From positions 1-5,489 of the forward strand of contig CALHQN010000125.1 in NCBI GenBank assembly GCA_938036585.1: a stretch of 5,489 nt of DNA, in the 5' to 3' direction. Numbering within the stretch: position 1 is the stretch's first letter; the number at the start of each line of letters is the position of its first letter. A program made the translations under genes and the position numbers. Positions 1-5,489 of the stretch are shown here, piece after piece. This stretch comes from an uncultured Campylobacter sp. Its GTDB lineage: Bacteria; Campylobacterota; Campylobacteria; Campylobacterales; Campylobacteraceae. The notes beneath the pieces were generated by a model, which had not been told where the DNA came from, ran no database searches, and saw only the letters and a program-made list of their open reading frames with translations.

Positions 1-646
1 TAGGAAAAAATGCTGCTCCCATCAGTACAAATGCTCCCATTGCAATACACCATTTGTTTACAACTCTTGTCATTGCAACAATTCCTGCATTCTGACCAAA
101 TGCTGTATTAGGCAATGCATTAAACAATACTGCTGTTGTAGAACCAATAGCATCCGCAAGAATTGCTCCTGAAGTTTCTTCTCCACTAGCTTCCCTGTTA
201 AATCCTGCTATAGTAATTCCACTTGTATTTCCTATTGTTTCAAGTCCTGAAACTATATATATAGTTGCAAAACTGAACACAGCTTCAGCTGGAAACTGTA
301 ACTGCCAAGGCATTATCAGAGGTATAGGAAACCCAAATAAAGGAGTTGATGTTATTTGTGAAAAGTTTAATTTTCCCATAAAAAAGGCTGCTACATATCC
401 TACGATTATCCCTATAAGGATCGCTGATATTTTCCACATTCCTTTTCCAAACTTCTGTAATAATATAATAGTGAAAAATACTATAAATCCTAATGTAAGA
501 TTTCCTAATGATCCATAAGTTCCATTCGCCTTTGAAGCAGCTCCTCCTGCAAAATAATCCACTCCTACATCAAGAAGATGTATACCTATTGTTATAAGCA
601 CACTTCCTACAACAAGTGGTGGAAATAATTTTTTCAATAAAAATCC
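1..646 (-). CDS. NCS2-family nucleobase (xanthine/uracil-type) permease, fragment open at both ends
   Basis: One minus-strand frame is open for about 215 codons without a stop and encodes a very hydrophobic protein. It is an inner-membrane symporter that imports a purine or pyrimidine base with a cation. The family signature QNAGIVAMTR is at 65-94, preceded by LPNTAFG. Upstream in the protein are LADAIGS (Asp at 152-154) and LETIGNTSG (Glu at 239-241). These correspond, from memory of E. coli XanQ, to the TM10 QN motif, the TM9 Asp and the TM8 Glu of the binding site. [13 protein letters not shown], matching the family's FFPPVVTG segment, lies nearest the junction. The N-terminal part is lost at the junction and the C-terminus runs off the window start. 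The substrate (xanthine, uric acid or uracil) cannot be fixed. Base composition and codon use (AGA, TTA, A-ending codons) differ sharply from the genes to the right and suggest a Fusobacteriota or low-GC Firmicutes source. Confidence 0.9.
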
Positions 647-650
647 GATC
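621..650. other. Probable chimeric junction between two unrelated genomes
   Basis: Base composition changes abruptly here, from AT-rich permease DNA to DNA near 50% G+C. The permease frame on the minus strand reads plausible family sequence ([10 protein letters not shown]) up to about 646. The FtsH frame on the plus strand reads plausible FtsH N-terminus ([12 protein letters not shown]) from about 624. The same bases therefore serve both proteins, so the join lies within a short stretch probably shared by both source genomes. Both genes are cut: the permease loses its N-terminus and ftsH loses its start codon. No insertion sequence, tRNA, integrase or repeat is visible at the join. A misassembly or PCR/library chimera is the best explanation; a true recombination event is possible but would disable ftsH, which is essential in many bacteria. 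Confidence 0.8.
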
Positions 651-2528
651 GGCGTTTTTATTGTTTTCGCGCTTATTTTGATAGTCGTGTTTAAGGCGAT
701 ATCGCCAAGCGGCGGCTTTGATAGCGACGGTATGCTAGGTTCCGTCTCGGGCGAGAGCAGAAACGTAAGCTACTCGGAGCTAAAATCGCAGATCAAAAAC
801 TCCCAAGTAAGCATGGTTTCCATCGGAAGCTCCACGATCAAAGCTCAAGTCGGCAACGTAATCTACACCGCCAAGCGCGTGGATGATCCCGAGCTCGTTC
901 AAATTTTAGAATCGCGCAAAATTCCATACGGCGCGTATAACGAGAGCAATTTTTTGACCGATCTACTTTTTAGCTGGGTCTTGCCGCTCGTGATTTTCTT
1001 TGGAATTTGGATGTTTTTAGCCAACCGCATGCAGCGCAATATGGGCGGCGGCGTGCTCGGCATCGGAAGCTCTAAAAACCTGGTAAGCGCCGAAAAGCCG
1101 AAGGTTAAATTTAGCGATGTAGCGGGCGTCGAAGAGGCGAAAGAGGAGGTTAAGGAGATCGTAGATTTCTTAAAAAATCCGGAGCGATACATCAGTCTCG
1201 GGGCTAAAATTCCAAAAGGCGTGCTTTTGGTGGGTCCTCCAGGCACGGGTAAGACGCTGCTAGCTAAGGCGGTCGCGGGCGAAGCGGACGTGCCGTTTTT
1301 TTCGGTATCGGGCTCCAGCTTCATCGAGATGTTCGTAGGCGTGGGCGCCAGCAGGGTGCGCGATCTATTTGATAACGCTAAAAAGCAGGCTCCGGCGATC
1401 GTTTTCATCGACGAGATCGACGCGATCGGCAAAAGCAGAACCGCGGGCGGTATCGGCGGAGGTAACGACGAGCGCGAGCAGACGCTAAATCAGCTGCTTG
1501 CCGAGATGGACGGCTTCGGCTCGGAATCAAGCCCGGTGATCGTCCTTGCGGCTACCAACCGCCCGGAGACGCTGGATGCGGCGCTTCTGCGTCCGGGCAG
1601 ATTCGATAGACAGGTTTTGGTCGATAGACCCGATTTTGACGGCAGAATGGCGATTTTAAAGGTGCATATGCGCGACGTTAAATTTGCCCGCGACATCGAT
1701 ATCGAAGAGATCGCGCGCCTTACCGTGGGCTTTGCGGGAGCCGATCTTGCAAATATCATCAACGAAGCCGCGCTTTTAGCGGGTCGCGAGGCAAAGGCGG
1801 AGGTCGAGCAAAAAGACCTGCTCGAAGCGATCGAGCGCGTCGGTATCGGACTGGCTAAAAAATCGCGCCGCGTAAGCCCGATCGAAAAGCGGATCGTCGC
1901 GTACCACGAAAGCGGCCATGCGCTCATTGCCGAGCTTACCAAAGGCGCGATGCCGGTATCTAAAGTAACTATCGTACCGCGCGGATTGAGCGCTGCGGGA
2001 TACACGCTAAATTCTCCGTTTGAAAATAGATATCTGCACCAGCGCCATGAAATTTTTGCTGAGATCGATACGTTTTTGGCAGGGCGCGCGGCGGAGGACG
2101 TGTTTTTAGGCGAGATCACCGACGGAGCGGGCAACGATTTGCAGCGCGCTACCGATATGCTTAAATTTATGGCTACTCAAGTCGGAATGACCGAAGCTCT
2201 TGGGCTTGCGGTGCTAGAAAAGCAGCAGCATTCCTTCCTAAACGGCGGACAGAGCATTAAGGATTACAGCGAGGTTACGGCGGTTAAGATCGACGAATAT
2301 GTCCGCAAGACGCTGGACGAGCACTATGCGGCGGTAAAAGAGACGCTAAGAACCTATGCTCCGGCGATTGAGGAGATGGTGAAGGCGCTGTATGAGAAGG
2401 AGACGGTCTCTGGAGAGCAGATCGTGGAGATCATCTCTAAATTTGAAAAAGACAACGGCATGCCTACCCGTCTGGTGCGAAATTTGGGCGCTAACGATGA
2501 TATCGAAAGCGCAAAGAACGAGGCGTAA
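624..2528 (+). CDS. ftsH: ATP-dependent zinc metalloprotease FtsH, start codon missing
   Basis: Membrane-anchored AAA+ protease that forms a hexamer in the inner membrane and degrades misassembled membrane proteins and selected regulators. In order: first membrane helix (about 651-701), periplasmic segment of about 87 residues, second helix (963-1022), Walker A GPPGTGKT (1233-1256), Walker B VFIDEID (1401-1421), second region of homology with arginine finger RPGRFDR (within 1554-1610), zinc site HESGH (1905-1919), and the third zinc ligand Asp of the GND motif (2136-2138). About 634 codons are present, close to the family's usual 610-650. All catalytic residues are intact. In this frame there is no ATG or GTG between the upstream stop at 555-557 and the body of the gene. 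The only near candidate is TTG at 678, which lies inside the first helix and has no ribosome site. I therefore treat the gene as 5'-truncated at the junction, with coherent FtsH sequence beginning around 624 (NNFFNKNP). pssA follows after 128 bases. Confidence 0.96.
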   Translation, partial: NNFFNKNPIGVFIVFALILIVVFKAISPSGGFDSDGMLGSVSGESRNVSYSELKSQIKNSQVSMVSIGSSTIKAQVGNVIYTAKRVDDPELVQILESRKIPYGAYNESNFLTDLLFSWVLPLVIFFGIWMFLANRMQRNMGGGVLGIGSSKNLVSAEKPKVKFSDVAGVEEAKEEVKEIVDFLKNPERYISLGAKIPKGVLLVGPPGTGKTLLAKAVAGEADVPFFSVSGSSFIEMFVGVGASRVRDLFDNAKKQAPAIVFIDEIDAIGKSRTAGGIGGGNDEREQTLNQLLAEMDGFGSESSPVIVLAATNRPETLDAALLRPGRFDRQVLVDRPDFDGRMAILKVHMRDVKFARDIDIEEIARLTVGFAGADLANIINEAALLAGREAKAEVEQKDLLEAIERVGIGLAKKSRRVSPIEKRIVAYHESGHALIAELTKGAMPVSKVTIVPRGLSAAGYTLNSPFENRYLHQRHEIFAEIDTFLAGRAAEDVFLGEITDGAGNDLQRATDMLKFMATQVGMTEALGLAVLEKQQHSFLNGGQSIKDYSEVTAVKIDEYVRKTLDEHYAAVKETLRTYAPAIEEMVKALYEKETVSGEQIVEIISKFEKDNGMPTRLVRNLGANDDIESAKNEA

Positions 2529-2573
2529 ATTTAAAGCCTCGCGCGGAGCAGGAACTTAGGGCTAAATTTTAAA

Positions 2574-2609
2574 GCGATCGCGCGCCAAAGCGTTTTGCGC
2601 GCGATCTGC
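2574..2609 (+). other. Strong GC-rich hairpin in the ftsH-pssA spacer
   Basis: A perfect 10-bp inverted repeat pairs 2576-2585 (gatcgcgcgc) with 2597-2606 (gcgcgcgatc) around an 11-base loop. Two further pairs are possible (2574-2575 with 2608-2609) past a single bulged T. No T-run follows, so it does not meet the pattern of an intrinsic terminator. It could pause polymerase, protect the ftsH transcript's 3' end, or lower expression of pssA relative to ftsH. The rest of the 128-base spacer shows no ORF and no clear promoter. Confidence 0.55.
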
Positions 2610-2656
2610 AGCGCCGGAGAAAAAGCGGTGCGAAAATAAAATTTAAAGAGTGAGAG

Positions 2657-3406
2657 ATGGAAGAGGAAAAGGGAAAACTAATCTACATATTGCCGAATCT
2701 TTTCACGGCGGCAAGCGTATTTTTGGCGGTCATCAGCATAATTTCTACGATCAAAGGCAACTTCAGCGCCGCGATCTTTTATATCATTTTATCCTTGATC
2801 TGCGACGGGCTTGACGGCCGCGTGGCGAGGCTAACGCATGCTACGTCGAAATTCGGCGTAGAATTCGATAGCCTTGCGGATATCGTGGCTTTCGGCGTCG
2901 CGCCGGCGCTGCTGTTTTACTGCGCGGTCGGGCACGATTACGGTAAGGTCGGTTCGCTCGTAGCTGCGCTTTACGTGGTTTTCGGCGCGATCAGGCTGGC
3001 GCGATTTAACGTCACCACGGGCACCTATGAGCCTAGCGTTTTTATCGGACTGCCGATTCCTACGGCTGCGATTACGATGGCGTTTTGGATCGGAATTTAT
3101 CTAAAATATGAGCTTTCCAAAGGGTTTGGGGTATTTTTGATCATCGCAATGGCGGCGTTATCGTTTTTGATGGTAAGCAACATTCGCTTTCCGAGCTTTA
3201 AAAAGATCAGCCTAAAACGTCCCAATGCGATTAAAATTTTAGTGCTTCTAATCGTCGTATTTTTCTCGCTTTTATATCTTTTCAAGCTGGAATTCCCGGC
3301 GGTGCTTACTTTGGTTTATATCGTTTACGGTTTGGTTCGCGGAGCTTTAAATTTAAGCGCGGCTAAATTTCATAAAAAAGACAAACCCGAGGAAACGGCG
3401 AAATAA
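2657..3406 (+). CDS. pssA: CDP-diacylglycerol--serine O-phosphatidyltransferase (phosphatidylserine synthase)
   Basis: Integral inner-membrane enzyme joining CDP-diacylglycerol and L-serine to give phosphatidylserine and CMP, the first committed step towards phosphatidylethanolamine. The CDP-alcohol phosphotransferase signature is complete: D50xxD53G54xxA57R58, then eight residues, G67xxxD71xxxD75; these acidic residues bind metal and the CDP headgroup. RLARFN (113-118), FIGLPIP (129-135) and SNIRFPSFK (174-182) are hallmarks of the PssA branch and argue against the related PgsA. The 249-residue chain has several hydrophobic segments (roughly 8-30, 36-50, 76-92, 98-112, 136-150, 157-173, then two near the C-terminus) and a lysine-rich tail. 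ATG 2657 is preceded by aaagag at 2645-2650, a moderate ribosome site at suitable spacing. From memory, pssA also lies close to ftsH in C. jejuni, so the pairing looks native. No decarboxylase (psd) gene is present in the window. Confidence 0.95.
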   Translation: MEEEKGKLIYILPNLFTAASVFLAVISIISTIKGNFSAAIFYIILSLICDGLDGRVARLTHATSKFGVEFDSLADIVAFGVAPALLFYCAVGHDYGKVGSLVAALYVVFGAIRLARFNVTTGTYEPSVFIGLPIPTAAITMAFWIGIYLKYELSKGFGVFLIIAMAALSFLMVSNIRFPSFKKISLKRPNAIKILVLLIVVFFSLLYLFKLEFPAVLTLVYIVYGLVRGALNLSAAKFHKKDKPEETAK

Positions 3407-3434
3407 TCTCAAATATTTTTATCGCCGCGATTTT

Positions 3435-3456
3435 TTTAAGTTTGCGCGGCTATAAT
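3435..3456 (+). promoter_or_regulatory. Probable sigma-70 promoter of leuA
   Basis: A perfect TATAAT lies at 3451-3456, preceded by a T-rich tract (3431-3444) that contains tttaag followed by tttg. Campylobacter vegetative promoters typically have a well-conserved -10 box and T-rich upstream DNA instead of a classical -35 box. Transcription would begin near 3462-3465 and give a leader of about 25-30 bases before leuA ATG 3491. The promoter overlaps the sequence that a start at TTG 3458 would make coding, which supports the later start. No leucine-codon leader peptide or attenuator is visible. Confidence 0.6.
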
Positions 3457-3478
3457 TTTGCCAAATTTTAACGCTTTG

Positions 3479-3484
3479 AAAGGA
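3479..3484 (+). promoter_or_regulatory. Ribosome binding site that fixes the leuA start
   Basis: aaagga sits 6 bases before ATG 3491, a good Shine-Dalgarno match and spacing for Campylobacter. The longer alternative beginning at TTG 3458 has no such site and would add 11 residues lying over the promoter and leader. Confidence 0.8.
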
Positions 3485-3490
3485 TTTGTA

Positions 3491-5005
3491 ATGGACAAAA
3501 ATAAAATCATAATCTTCGATACTACGCTTCGTGACGGCGAGCAAAGCCCAGGGGCGTCGATGAATACGGACGAGAAGATCCACCTTGCGTTGCAGCTTGA
3601 AAAGCTGGGCGTAGATGTTATCGAGGCGGGTTTTGCGGCGGCAAGCCCCGGGGACTTTGATGCGATAGAAAAGATCGCCGGCGCCGTTAGCAAGGCTCGC
3701 GTATGCTCTCTTGCGCGCGCTCTTGAAAAAGATATCAAAGCCGCCGGCGAAGCGGTAAAGGGTGCGAAGCTCGGCCGCATCCACACCTTCATCGCTACAA
3801 GCCCTATCCATATGGAATTTAAACTTAAAATGCAGCCGCAAGAGGTCATAAAGCGCGCCGTAGAGGCCGTACAATACGCAAAAAGTCTATGCGATGACGT
3901 GGAGTTTAGCTGCGAGGATGCGTGCAGAAGCGATATGGGTTTTTTAAAAGAGATCTGCGACGCCGCGATAAGCGCCGGAGCCTCAACCATAAATATCCCA
4001 GATACGGTGGGCTATCTCTATCCGGACGAGATTACCGCCCGAATAGGCGAGCTCGTTAAATTTATCGGCGAGCGCGCCGTAGTTTCGGTACATAACCACA
4101 ACGATTTGGGAATGGCGAGCGTAAATTCCCTAGCCGCTATCTTGGCAGGAGCCAGACAGGTCGAGTGCACGATAAACGGTATCGGCGAGCGCGCGGGCAA
4201 CGCGGCTCTGGAGGAGATCGTAATGGCGATCAAGACGCGCACAGATAAATTTGCGCCGCTTTATACCGATATAAATTTAAAAGAAATTTATCCATCCAGC
4301 CGCCTAGTCGCGAGCATTACCGGCATCGAGCCGCAGCCTAATAAAGCGATCGTGGGCAAAAACGCCTTCGCGCATGAAAGCGGCATCCACCAAGACGGCG
4401 TGTTAAAACACAAAGAAACTTACGAGATCATGCATGCTGAGGATATCGGGCTTGATAAAAACTCGCTCGTGCTGGGCAAGCACAGCGGCCGTCACGCCTT
4501 TAAGGACAAACTGGTATCTTTGGGATATGAGCTTAGTAGCGAGCAGATTGAGATCGCGTTTAATAAATTTAAAGCGCTCGCAGATAGCAAAAAAGACGTT
4601 TTCGACGAGGATATCAGAGAGCTTGTAAACGATGAGTTCGTGGGGGCCGAGAAGACCTACGAAGTGCTGGTTTTAAGCTCCAATAGCTGCAACAAAGGGC
4701 ACGCTAGCACCGCGCTTACGCTAAGGTATAAGGATGAAATTTTAAGCGATAGCGCACTTGGAAACGGCGGAGTGGATGCGATATTTAAGGCGATAGACCG
4801 CATCAGCGGTATCAGCGGTAGCCTGAAAGAATACCAAGTAAAAGCGGTCTCGCAGGGCAAAGACGCGCTGGCAAAAGTAACCGTCAAGGTGGAATTTAAA
4901 GACGAGGGCGCCATCATCGGCAGAGGGCTTGACGTAGATACGATGCTGGCGTCTGCGAAGGCCTACGTCGCGGCGCTAAATACATATCTGGACGCTAAGC
5001 GCTAA
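3491..5005 (+). CDS. leuA: 2-isopropylmalate synthase
   Basis: Cytoplasmic enzyme condensing acetyl-CoA with 2-oxoisovalerate to 2-isopropylmalate, the first committed and normally leucine-inhibited step of leucine synthesis. With the start at ATG 3491 it is 504 residues, within the usual 500-525. The N-terminal catalytic TIM barrel (about 6-275) opens with [13 protein letters not shown] (9-21), carrying the catalytic Arg14 and metal ligand Asp15. The metal site continues in HNHNDLG (His201, His203) and NGIGERAGN (229-237). [11 protein letters not shown] and GKHSGRHAF are typical of true LeuA and argue against citramalate or homocitrate synthase. The C-terminal third (about 360-504) is the LeuA dimer regulatory domain, ending in [18 protein letters not shown], so leucine feedback control is likely. 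The TTG at 3458 is rejected as start because the ribosome site and promoter lie inside that extension. leuBCD are not in the window; the gene appears to be a single-gene unit, with a hairpin after the stop. Confidence 0.96.
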   Translation: MDKNKIIIFDTTLRDGEQSPGASMNTDEKIHLALQLEKLGVDVIEAGFAAASPGDFDAIEKIAGAVSKARVCSLARALEKDIKAAGEAVKGAKLGRIHTFIATSPIHMEFKLKMQPQEVIKRAVEAVQYAKSLCDDVEFSCEDACRSDMGFLKEICDAAISAGASTINIPDTVGYLYPDEITARIGELVKFIGERAVVSVHNHNDLGMASVNSLAAILAGARQVECTINGIGERAGNAALEEIVMAIKTRTDKFAPLYTDINLKEIYPSSRLVASITGIEPQPNKAIVGKNAFAHESGIHQDGVLKHKETYEIMHAEDIGLDKNSLVLGKHSGRHAFKDKLVSLGYELSSEQIEIAFNKFKALADSKKDVFDEDIRELVNDEFVGAEKTYEVLVLSSNSCNKGHASTALTLRYKDEILSDSALGNGGVDAIFKAIDRISGISGSLKEYQVKAVSQGKDALAKVTVKVEFKDEGAIIGRGLDVDTMLASAKAYVAALNTYLDAKR

Positions 5006-5020
5006 GATGTCGGCGTGCTC

Positions 5021-5054
5021 GGCGGGATTTGTTAAATTTAACGCAAATTCCGCC
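5021..5054 (+). terminator. Hairpin after leuA, possible terminator
   Basis: An 11-bp stem pairs 5021-5031 (ggcgggatttg) with 5044-5054 (caaattccgcc), with one G-T wobble and a 12-base AT-rich loop, starting 15 bases after the leuA stop. It separates leuA from atpE, where a terminator is expected. The downstream DNA is A/T-rich but has no immediate T-run, so a classical rho-independent terminator is not fully met. It may instead stabilise the leuA transcript end. Confidence 0.45.
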
Positions 5055-5081
5055 AGATTAAACAAATCAAAAGCAAAATTT

Positions 5082-5090
5082 TAATAATAT
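5082..5090 (+). promoter_or_regulatory. Possible -10 region of the atpE promoter
   Basis: taataatat at 5082-5090 resembles a Campylobacter -10 box and follows an AT-rich stretch (5055-5081). It would give a leader of about 65 bases before atpE. A weaker alternative is taaaat at 5139-5144, which would leave a leader of only about 12 bases. An independent promoter is expected because atpE stands alone here, but neither candidate is decisive. Confidence 0.3.
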
Positions 5091-5152
5091 TTCACACTTA
5101 AAACGTTGGAGTAGGGGGTATTGAGCCGAAACTCGTTTTAAAATTCATTTAT

Positions 5153-5157
5153 GGAGA
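5153..5157 (+). promoter_or_regulatory. Ribosome binding site that fixes the atpE start
   Basis: ggaga lies 5 bases before ATG 5163. An in-frame ATG at 5151 would add four residues (METF), but it has no purine-rich site upstream and would consume this one. The 5163 start also gives a protein beginning MKKVLVLLFA, a proper signal-like N-terminus. Confidence 0.65.
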
Positions 5158-5162
5158 CTTTT

Positions 5163-5489
5163 ATGAAAAAAGTTCTTGTATTGTTATTTGCGCTTTGCGG
5201 CGCGGCTTTCGCTAGCGAGCAGCTAAGTGCTTACACTCAGATTGTTTCTTTTTCTGCAATTACCGTTGCGGTCGTTTTAGGTCTAGCCGCTTTGGGCGGC
5301 GCGTTAGGTATGGGAAATGCCGCTAGCGCGACGCTTAACGGTATCGCTAGAAATCCAAGCGTAGCTAGCAAACTATCGACTACGATGTATATTTCGCTTG
5401 CGATGATCGAAGCGCAGGTTATTTATGCGTTGGTTGTTTCATTCGTCTTGCTTTTTGCCAACCCTTTTTTGACAGAAGGCTTAAAGGCT
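5163..5489 (+). CDS. atpE: F0F1 ATP synthase subunit c, stop codon beyond window end
   Basis: Proteolipid whose hairpins form the rotating c-ring of the membrane F0 sector, carrying ions past subunit a to drive ATP synthesis. The 109 codons in the window encode a signal-peptide-like start (MKKVLVLLFALCGAAFA, then SEQ), helix 1 with the small-residue packing motif GLAALGGALGMG (40-51), the polar loop ARNP (62-65) that contacts F1, and helix 2 with the ion-binding Glu83 in MIEAQVIYAL. Ala84 follows the Glu where sodium-binding rings usually have Ser or Thr, and helix 1 lacks an obvious Gln ligand, so proton coupling is likely. The N-terminal extension makes it longer than the roughly 80-residue E. 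coli protein, as I recall for Campylobacter AtpE. The window ends in frame at NPFLTEGLKA, so only the stop or a few residues should be missing. No other atp gene is nearby, consistent with the scattered atp genes of Campylobacter. Confidence 0.95.
   Translation, partial: MKKVLVLLFALCGAAFASEQLSAYTQIVSFSAITVAVVLGLAALGGALGMGNAASATLNGIARNPSVASKLSTTMYISLAMIEAQVIYALVVSFVLLFANPFLTEGLKA

Noticed and set aside
251..266. Perfect 16-bp AT palindrome (aactatatatatagtt)
   Set aside because: It falls inside the permease coding frame, encodes an ordinary membrane-helix stretch (TIYIV), and is low-complexity AT sequence. No operator context is visible.
1..640. Genuine recent horizontal transfer of a permease next to ftsH
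   Set aside because: No mobile-element or integration signature is seen, and the supposed insertion removes the ftsH start codon; a misjoin explains the data more simply.
899..2134. Long minus-strand frames opposite ftsH
   Set aside because: They are shadows of ftsH in GC-rich third-position DNA; the proteins are low-complexity (Ser/Ala/Arg-rich) and match no family.
3421..3437. Short inverted repeat (atcg/cgat) followed by seven T, as a pssA terminator
   Set aside because: The stem is only 4 bp with a 3-base loop, too weak to call. The T-run is better explained as the T-rich upstream part of the leuA promoter.
3419..3990. Two overlapping minus-strand frames opposite the start of leuA
   Set aside because: They are antisense shadows of the highly conserved leuA barrel, overlap each other, and show no recognisable domain.
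4802..4819. Tandem repeat of atcagcggt within leuA
   Set aside because: Only two 9-base copies encoding ISGISG in the regulatory domain; in frame and without signs of a variable repeat.
5114..5118. Run of five G before atpE as a phase-variable tract
   Set aside because: Campylobacter contingency tracts are normally eight or more G and lie in or near surface genes; five G before an ATP synthase gene is too short and in the wrong context.

Overview
The window reads as two unrelated pieces of genome joined near position 621-650. Positions 1 to about 640 are AT-rich (roughly one third G+C by eye) and read on the minus strand as an internal fragment of a nucleobase (xanthine/uracil-type, NCS2) permease. 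Its codon use (AGA for Arg, TTA for Leu, A/T-ending third positions) resembles Fusobacteriota such as Leptotrichia or low-GC Firmicutes. From about 640 to the end, the DNA is close to 50% G+C. It carries four plus-strand genes typical of a moderately GC-rich Campylobacter (C. gracilis / C. rectus / C. showae type): ftsH, pssA, leuA and atpE. The Campylobacter assignment rests on the protein sequences, the signal-peptide-bearing stand-alone AtpE, the frequent 'aaattt' words and the TATAAT-type promoter. Both source groups live in the mouth, so a mixed oral metagenome is the simplest origin.

Layout: 1-646, permease fragment (minus strand, open at both ends); about 621-650, chimeric junction; 624-2528, ftsH without its start codon; 2529-2656, spacer with a strong GC-rich hairpin; 2657-3406, pssA; 3407-3490, spacer with a promoter; 3491-5005, leuA; 5006-5162, spacer with a second hairpin and the atpE leader; 5163 to window end, atpE, complete except for its stop or last few codons.

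How the genes relate: ftsH (membrane AAA+ zinc protease) and pssA (phosphatidylserine synthase, first committed step to phosphatidylethanolamine) are both inner-membrane maintenance genes. They may be co-transcribed, though a hairpin lies between them. leuA (first committed step of leucine synthesis) appears to have its own promoter and ribosome binding site. atpE (c-ring of the F0 rotor) has its own leader and stands apart from the other ATP synthase genes.

I found no sign of a new biological system. The main point of interest is the junction. A stretch of about 25 bases can be read both as permease codons on the minus strand and as the FtsH N-terminus on the plus strand, which suggests an assembly or amplification misjoin at shared sequence rather than a real gene order.
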